This document shows, one piece after another, positions 6,735 through 9,943 of a stretch of DNA of 9,943 nt. This stretch comes from Clostridia bacterium. GTDB taxonomy: Bacteria > Bacillota > Clostridia > Christensenellales > Aristaeellaceae. The DNA lies in NCBI GenBank assembly GCA_030526935.1, contig JAUNBY010000089.1:1-9943 (forward strand). The letters are read 5' to 3'. Numbering within the stretch: the first letter of the stretch is position 1; each line of letters opens with the position of its first letter. A program made the position numbers and the translations under genes. The notes beneath the pieces are model-generated. The model was not told the DNA's origin and searched no databases. It worked only from the letters and a program-made list of their open reading frames with translations.

Positions 6735-8080
6735 AAAAGGAACGCGCCGAAAACAAACGTATGACCTCCATAGCCAGAAGGATACACAGAGGCTGGCTGT
6801 GGCGGCTTTTTCGCGCGTTTGTGTTTATAGACATAGCGATATTGCTCCTGTCCTTGTACGGTTTCGCCCTCTACGCCGAGACCTCGGCCACCGGGCGCGC
6901 GGCGGGCGATATAGACAGGGAATTCACCGTCGAACCCGGAGCGGCGGATTTTTTCGACGTTTCAAAACCTGGTGGAGGCTGGGACCTTTTGCCGCTGTTC
7001 GACCCGGAAAACTGGCAAAATTTCATCGAGGGCGTGGAATACAGGTTTACCGACGCGGGAAATACGTATAACTATCCACTGAGCGGTTTTTACGATATTT
7101 TTTTCAAGGCGTTTCTGCCGATATTGATAATAGAGGCGATAATGCTTTTCTTCGACGCCATATCTGGAACCGGAGGGGCTAAGCGCGTTCTCAAACCCAT
7201 TAGGCGAATGGCCGACGACACTATGAAATTGACAAGGCAGCCCCCTCAGCCCCCGCCGCCGCTTCGCGACCTTCACGACATAGAAGACGCCATTTCCTCC
7301 ATAGAACCCGACGAGCCGCTTTCCCGCCTGAGCATGGGCGATAAGGAGCTTATGGGTCTGGAGGAGGCGATAAACGACCTGCTCGACAGGATGCGCGAAG
7401 CCTATCAGGAGCAGACGCGTTTCGTAAGCGACGCCTCTCACGAGTTGCGCACCCCCATAGCCGTAATACAGGGCTACGCCAATATGCTCGACCGCTGGGG
7501 AAAGCAGGACGAGTCCATACTCGACGAGTCGATAGCCGCCATAAAGTCCGAAGCTGAACACATGAAACAGCTCATAGAAAGGCTTTTGTTTCTGGCTCGC
7601 GGCGACAGCGGACGGCAAAAGATCGAAATGACCGAGTTTTCGCTCGCAGACCTCGTAAACGAAACCTTCGAGGAATACGAGATGATCGACAAGGCGCACA
7701 TATGGAAATTGGAGCCTCCCGACGATGTGACCATAGTCGCGGACGAGGGCATGATAAAACAGGCCGTGCGGATACTTGTCGATAACGCGATTAAATATAC
7801 CCCGGAAAATGGCGCGATAACCCTGCGGGCATTCGCACGGGAAGACGCGGCCTGCTTTAGCGTCCAGGACACCGGTATAGGCATAGCTCCCGATGACGTG
7901 AAGCATATATTCGAACGGTTTTTCCGCGTGGACTCATCTCGCGACGGAAAGGTCGGGGGATACGGGCTGGGGCTTTCGATAGCGGATTGGATAATAAGCC
8001 GCCACAACGGTTTTTTCGAGGTTATGAGCTGGCCGGGCCTTGGAACGAGGATTACCGTGTGCCTACCGAAAAGGTTTTGA
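6731..8080 (+). CDS. Membrane sensor histidine kinase
   Basis: This 449-aa kinase is the partner of the upstream regulator. Membrane segments at about 24-48 and 121-145 enclose an extracytoplasmic sensor of only about 75 residues. Next comes a HAMP-like linker (about 152-225) that is longer than usual, with a proline-rich stretch QPPQPPPPL at 170-178 between its two helices. The HisKA domain has H237 in FVSDASHELRTP. The HATPase domain shows the N box around N352 (LVDNAIKYTP), G1 DTGIGI (380-385), the F box FERFFRV (394-400) and G2 GGYGLGLS (409-416), so it should be active. It is not a BceS-type kinase, which lacks an outside sensor domain and is shorter. There is no Shine-Dalgarno of its own; translation is coupled through the ATGA overlap. 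The stimulus is unknown. About 180 nt without a gene follow. Confidence 0.95.
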   Translation: MKKERAENKRMTSIARRIHRGWLWRLFRAFVFIDIAILLLSLYGFALYAETSATGRAAGDIDREFTVEPGAADFFDVSKPGGGWDLLPLFDPENWQNFIEGVEYRFTDAGNTYNYPLSGFYDIFFKAFLPILIIEAIMLFFDAISGTGGAKRVLKPIRRMADDTMKLTRQPPQPPPPLRDLHDIEDAISSIEPDEPLSRLSMGDKELMGLEEAINDLLDRMREAYQEQTRFVSDASHELRTPIAVIQGYANMLDRWGKQDESILDESIAAIKSEAEHMKQLIERLLFLARGDSGRQKIEMTEFSLADLVNETFEEYEMIDKAHIWKLEPPDDVTIVADEGMIKQAVRILVDNAIKYTPENGAITLRAFAREDAACFSVQDTGIGIAPDDVKHIFERFFRVDSSRDGKVGGYGLGLSIADWIISRHNGFFEVMSWPGLGTRITVCLPKRF

Positions 8081-8167
8081 ATCGCGTTCATCGCGATGCG
8101 ACACGGTTTAGGAGCGCAACGGCGGAAAAACGCGCGCATTCTTTCGCAATCAATAACCATCCAGCCA

Positions 8168-8196
8168 TTGAACAGATATGGATTTCGTGGTATATC
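8168..8196 (+). promoter_or_regulatory. Promoter for the cysteine hydrolase-cysK operon
   Basis: TTGAAC (8168-8173), a 17-nt spacer and TATATC (8191-8196), with TGG directly before the -10, form a plausible extended -10 promoter. Transcription would start near 8203. A second, less well placed -10 candidate is TATAAA (8199-8204). The promoter coincides with a perfect inverted repeat. Bases 8081-8167 show only a 6-bp inverted repeat (ATCGCG/CGCGAT, 8081-8097) without a T tract. Confidence 0.5.
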
Positions 8197-8199
8197 TGT
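8172..8199. promoter_or_regulatory. Operator-like perfect inverted repeat over the promoter
   Basis: ACAGATAT (8172-8179) and its exact complement ATATCTGT (8192-8199) are separated by 12 nt, so the half-site centres are 20 nt apart, close to two helical turns. The left arm touches the -35 and the right arm covers the -10. This is the layout expected for a dimeric repressor site. I do not recognise it as a CymR, T-box or S-box element. The regulator is not identifiable here. Confidence 0.5.
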
Positions 8200-8217
8200 A
8201 TAAAACAGGCGTTCGCG

Positions 8218-8235
8218 TGGCGGTTGCGACCGCCA
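8218..8235 (+). other. Leader hairpin upstream of the cysteine hydrolase gene
   Basis: TGGCGGT (8218-8224), loop TGCG (8225-8228) and ACCGCCA (8229-8235) form a perfect 7-bp stem. It lies about 15 nt into the predicted mRNA and 10 nt before the Shine-Dalgarno AGAAGGTGG. No T tract follows. It resembles the leader hairpin at 6011-6034 in position and may stabilise the mRNA or tune translation. Confidence 0.5.
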
Positions 8236-8261
8236 TTATCATAAAAGAAGGTGGTATTAAA

Positions 8262-8801
8262 ATGAAAGTTTTAGTGGTAATCGACATGCAGAACGACTTT
8301 ATAACGGGCGCTCTCGGCTCTGACGCGGCGCGCGCCATAGTACCCGCCGTCGCTCGACGCGTGGCCCTCGCCCGCGAGCGCGATGAGGCGGTGTTTTTTA
8401 CGCTTGATACGCACGCGGATAATTACCTATCGACACAGGAAGGGCATAACCTCCCCGTTAAACACTGTGTCGCAGGAACGCAGGGCCATGAGATCGCAAG
8501 CGAAATACTTTCGCAGGCCGGTGAATGCGAGAAGATAATTAAGCGGGACAGCTTCGGCTGCTATGAACTCGTTGAGCGTCTCGCCGCCCTTTCTCCGCTT
8601 CCGCGCGGAAAGGGACTTGAAATTGAAGTGTGCGGACTTTGCGCGGAGATATGCGTAAGCGTCTGTGCGCTCATGATAAAAGGCGTTTTGCCTGAAGCGG
8701 AGATATGTGTAAACCCCGAACTGACGGCGGGGCTCGATTCAAAGGGATACGAAGCGGCTTTGACGGTCATGTCCGCCTGCCAGATAAGGATAATCAAATA
8801 A
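8262..8801 (+). CDS. Isochorismatase-family cysteine hydrolase (nicotinamidase-like)
   Basis: This 179-aa cytoplasmic enzyme belongs to the isochorismatase/nicotinamidase fold. The catalytic triad is visible as D8 in VIDMQNDF, K94 in KIIKRDSFG and C131 in the motif GLCAEICV. A nicotinamidase-type metal site is suggested by D49 and H51 in LDTH and H68 in KHCV, and the pattern DTH..NYL.TQEG..LPV.HC is common in clostridial members. Nicotinamide-to-nicotinate deamidation in NAD salvage is therefore the best guess, but other small amides are possible. I start at 8262, not at an in-frame ATG at 8178. The later start has AGAAGGTGG 7 nt upstream and yields the normal N-terminus, whereas the earlier ATG falls inside the promoter palindrome. 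The stop overlaps the cysK start by one base (TAATG), so the two genes are tightly coupled. Confidence 0.88.
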   Translation: MKVLVVIDMQNDFITGALGSDAARAIVPAVARRVALARERDEAVFFTLDTHADNYLSTQEGHNLPVKHCVAGTQGHEIASEILSQAGECEKIIKRDSFGCYELVERLAALSPLPRGKGLEIEVCGLCAEICVSVCALMIKGVLPEAEICVNPELTAGLDSKGYEAALTVMSACQIRIIK

Positions 8802-9730
8802 TGGAAAAGATATATAAAAGCGCGCAAGAACTGATTGGACGCACGCCTCTGATAGAGCTTGAGCGCCTGGAACAAAAGCTCGGCCTCGGCGCGCGTCTTC
8901 TTGCCAAGCTCGAAGCCTTTAACCCCGCGGGTTCATCGAAGGATCGCGCCGCGGTTTCCATGCTCGATGATGCCGAGGAACGCGGCCTTATATCCCTCGG
9001 TGCTACGATAATAGAGCCTACAAGCGGGAATACCGGCATAGCCCTCGCCTTCGCCGCCGTTTTGCGCGGATATGAGGCTATTATCGTCATGCCCGATACC
9101 ATGTCGCCCGACCGGATAAAGCTCATTTCTGCCTATGGCGCGCGAGTAGTCCTTACCGACGGAAAAAACGGCATGAAGGGCTCCATTGAAATGGCGAATA
9201 AGCTTGCCCGCGAAATACCAAATAGCTTCATACCCTCACAATTTACCAATCCCGCCAATCCCCTGGCGCACTTTAAGACCACAGGTCCCGAGATATATTC
9301 GGATACCTGCGGGAATATAGATGCCTTCATAGCGGGCGTAGGAACCGGAGGGACTATAACCGGCGTTGGGAGATACCTCAAGAGCCAGAATCCATCCATA
9401 CGGATAATCGCCGCAGAACCGGATAAATCTCCCGTGCTTTCGGGAGGTGATTCCGCAAGCCACGGCATACAGGGCATAGGCGCGGGATTCATCCCCGATA
9501 CGCTCGACACGTCCATAATCGACGAGGTTATACGAGTGTCCGACGAGGATTCATGCGCGACCGCGCGCCTTATAGCCAGAACGGAGGGACTTCTCGTCGG
9601 TATATCGTCCGGCGCGACCGCGTTTGCCGCCATGTCGCTCGCGAACCGCCCCGATTTCTCCGGCAAGACCATCGTCACGCTCTTCCCTGACGGATGCGAC
9701 CGATATCTTTCAATGGATTTGTACGGTTAG
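8801..9730 (+). CDS. cysK: Cysteine synthase (O-acetylserine sulfhydrylase)
   Basis: This 309-aa PLP enzyme makes cysteine from O-acetylserine and sulfide. The N-terminal LIGRTPLIEL is typical. The PLP lysine is K47 in the motif NPAGSSKDRAA. The substrate-binding loop TSGNTG is at 74-79, the phosphate-binding GTGGT at 181-185, GISSGA at 267-272 and the C-terminal FPDGCDRYLS at 295-304. Length fits CysK/CysM (about 305-310 aa). I choose the ATG at 8801 because it gives the conserved start and overlaps the upstream stop by one base; an upstream in-frame ATG at 8705 lies inside the hydrolase gene. A weak AAGGA (8786-8790) plus coupling would drive translation. CysK versus CysM or a beta-substituting relative cannot be fully settled from sequence. 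A long hairpin follows 20 nt after the stop. Confidence 0.93.
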   Translation: MEKIYKSAQELIGRTPLIELERLEQKLGLGARLLAKLEAFNPAGSSKDRAAVSMLDDAEERGLISLGATIIEPTSGNTGIALAFAAVLRGYEAIIVMPDTMSPDRIKLISAYGARVVLTDGKNGMKGSIEMANKLAREIPNSFIPSQFTNPANPLAHFKTTGPEIYSDTCGNIDAFIAGVGTGGTITGVGRYLKSQNPSIRIIAAEPDKSPVLSGGDSASHGIQGIGAGFIPDTLDTSIIDEVIRVSDEDSCATARLIARTEGLLVGISSGATAFAAMSLANRPDFSGKTIVTLFPDGCDRYLSMDLYG

Positions 9731-9750
9731 AAAAATCATTCCCGAGTATA

Positions 9751-9836
9751 AACAAATAAACCCTTTCCGCTTATGCGATTACCGTTACGCTACTTTGAGC
9801 GTATAGAATCGCGCATTGTGGGAAGGGTTTATTGTT
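9751..9836 (+). terminator. Long nested hairpin after cysK, probable terminator
   Basis: The outer arm 9751-9768 pairs with 9821-9836 through AAACCC/GGGTTT and flanking bases, with one extra A (9754) and one extra T in the left arm. Inside, ATGCGATT (9773-9780) pairs with 9807-9816, leaving a 2-nt bulge, and TACGCT (9786-9791) pairs with AGCGTA (9798-9803) around a 6-nt loop. The total is about 30 base pairs over 86 nt. An A-rich left flank and TTTATTGTT on the right fit a terminator that works in both directions. It is longer and more elaborate than a usual terminator, so a small RNA or a miniature mobile repeat is also possible. Confidence 0.5.
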
Positions 9837-9943
9837 GAATCGTCGGCTGAGTGTGCATGGCTCTTTGAGACTGCAATTCGGGTTTTATAGCCTTTCGCAA
9901 GCGGAGGGTGAATTCAGTTATGACCAGAATGTACTCTCCGACA
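9837..9943. mobile_element. Possible insertion-sequence edge at the window end
   Basis: No complete gene is visible. The last bases contain TGACCAG (9921-9927) and ACTCTCC (9933-9939), motifs also present (direct and inverted) in bases 25-59. On the minus strand the window edge reads TGTCGGAGAGT, an end-like sequence. A minus-strand frame is open from the edge to a stop at 9829-9831; its ATG at 9858 gives MHTQPTIQQ, which faintly recalls IstB N-termini. That is too short to call a gene. Identity as an IS21-like fragment is a guess. Confidence 0.25.

Noticed and set aside
6962..7906. 314-aa minus-strand open frame opposite the kinase gene
   Set aside because: It lies wholly within the kinase gene, whose domains are all recognisable. 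Its translation shows no known motif and no good ribosome site; it is a codon-composition shadow.
6054..8080. Reading the two-component pair as BceRS for the ABC transporter
   Set aside because: The kinase has a separate outside domain and a HAMP-like linker, unlike the short intramembrane-sensing BceS, and it is encoded far from the transporter behind its own promoter.
8081..8097. Inverted repeat ATCGCG/CGCGAT as kinase-operon terminator
   Set aside because: The stem is only 6 bp and no T tract follows, so I cannot support termination here.
8178..8261. Longer N-terminus for the cysteine hydrolase starting at 8178
   Set aside because: It would place the start codon inside the promoter palindrome, lacks a Shine-Dalgarno, and adds 28 residues ahead of the normal family start MKVLVVIDMQ.
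8705..8800. Longer N-terminus for cysK starting at 8705
   Set aside because: The extra 32 residues come from out-of-frame reading of the hydrolase gene; the family N-terminus begins at 8801.
9747..9843. Integron attC site after cysK
   Set aside because: The bulged hairpin and a GTTGAAT sequence at 9834-9840 look superficially like an attC R' box, but the left side (TATAAAC) does not match RYYYAAC, and there is no integrase or cassette array. A terminator is simpler.
9829..9943. Minus-strand partial IstB-like gene
   Set aside because: Only nine residues after the ATG before a stop, with just a loose likeness to IstB N-termini; insufficient for a gene or pseudogene call.

Overview
The window carries nine complete protein genes, all on the + strand, tightly packed and preceded by strong Shine-Dalgarno sequences. 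The protein families point to a Gram-positive, clostridial-type member of the Bacillota: a Bce-type peptide exporter or sensor ABC pair, a UBA-like/DUF4342 membrane protein, an OmpR-type two-component pair with a clostridial-style kinase, and a nicotinamidase-like hydrolase next to cysK. Base composition looks balanced to moderately GC-rich by eye, with frequent ATA and AGG codons. This lineage call is inference from family content, not from a marker gene.

Layout. Bases 1-291 hold no gene. The first ~150 bases contain a 10-nt direct repeat and may be the edge of an IS21-like insertion sequence. An extended -10 promoter (249-257) leads into a BceA-like ATPase (292-1059) and an overlapping BceB-like 10-TM permease (1052-3082). 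A terminator-like hairpin (3233-3270) and a new promoter (3274-3302) separate these from a P1/S58-family self-processing amidase (3372-4337), followed after 38 nt by a monoacylglycerol-lipase-like alpha/beta hydrolase (4376-5323). A third promoter (5407-5434) serves a small UBA-like/DUF4342 protein (5468-5974). Its stop codon lies inside the -35 box of a near-consensus promoter (5971-5999), which drives a response regulator (6054-6734) and a histidine kinase (6731-8080) that overlap by 4 nt. The leader of that pair carries a perfect 10-bp hairpin with a GCGA loop. A fifth unit, with a perfect 8-bp inverted repeat across its promoter (8172-8199), encodes a cysteine hydrolase (8262-8801) and cysteine synthase cysK (8801-9730), joined by a 1-nt TAATG overlap. 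A long, bulged, nested hairpin (9751-9836) follows cysK. The last ~100 bases share short motifs with the first ~70 and may be another insertion-sequence edge.

How it fits together. The ABC pair is probably an envelope-stress or antimicrobial-peptide module. Its usual dedicated BceRS-type regulators are absent from the window, and the two-component pair that is present has a different kinase architecture. The DUF4342 protein sits directly upstream of that pair and may be linked to it. The remaining genes are small-molecule hydrolases and cysteine metabolism. I see no clear new defence or mobile system. The parts most worth a second look are non-coding: the operator-like palindrome at 8172-8199, the leader hairpin at 6011-6034, the hairpin at 9751-9836, and the possible insertion-sequence edges at both ends of the window.
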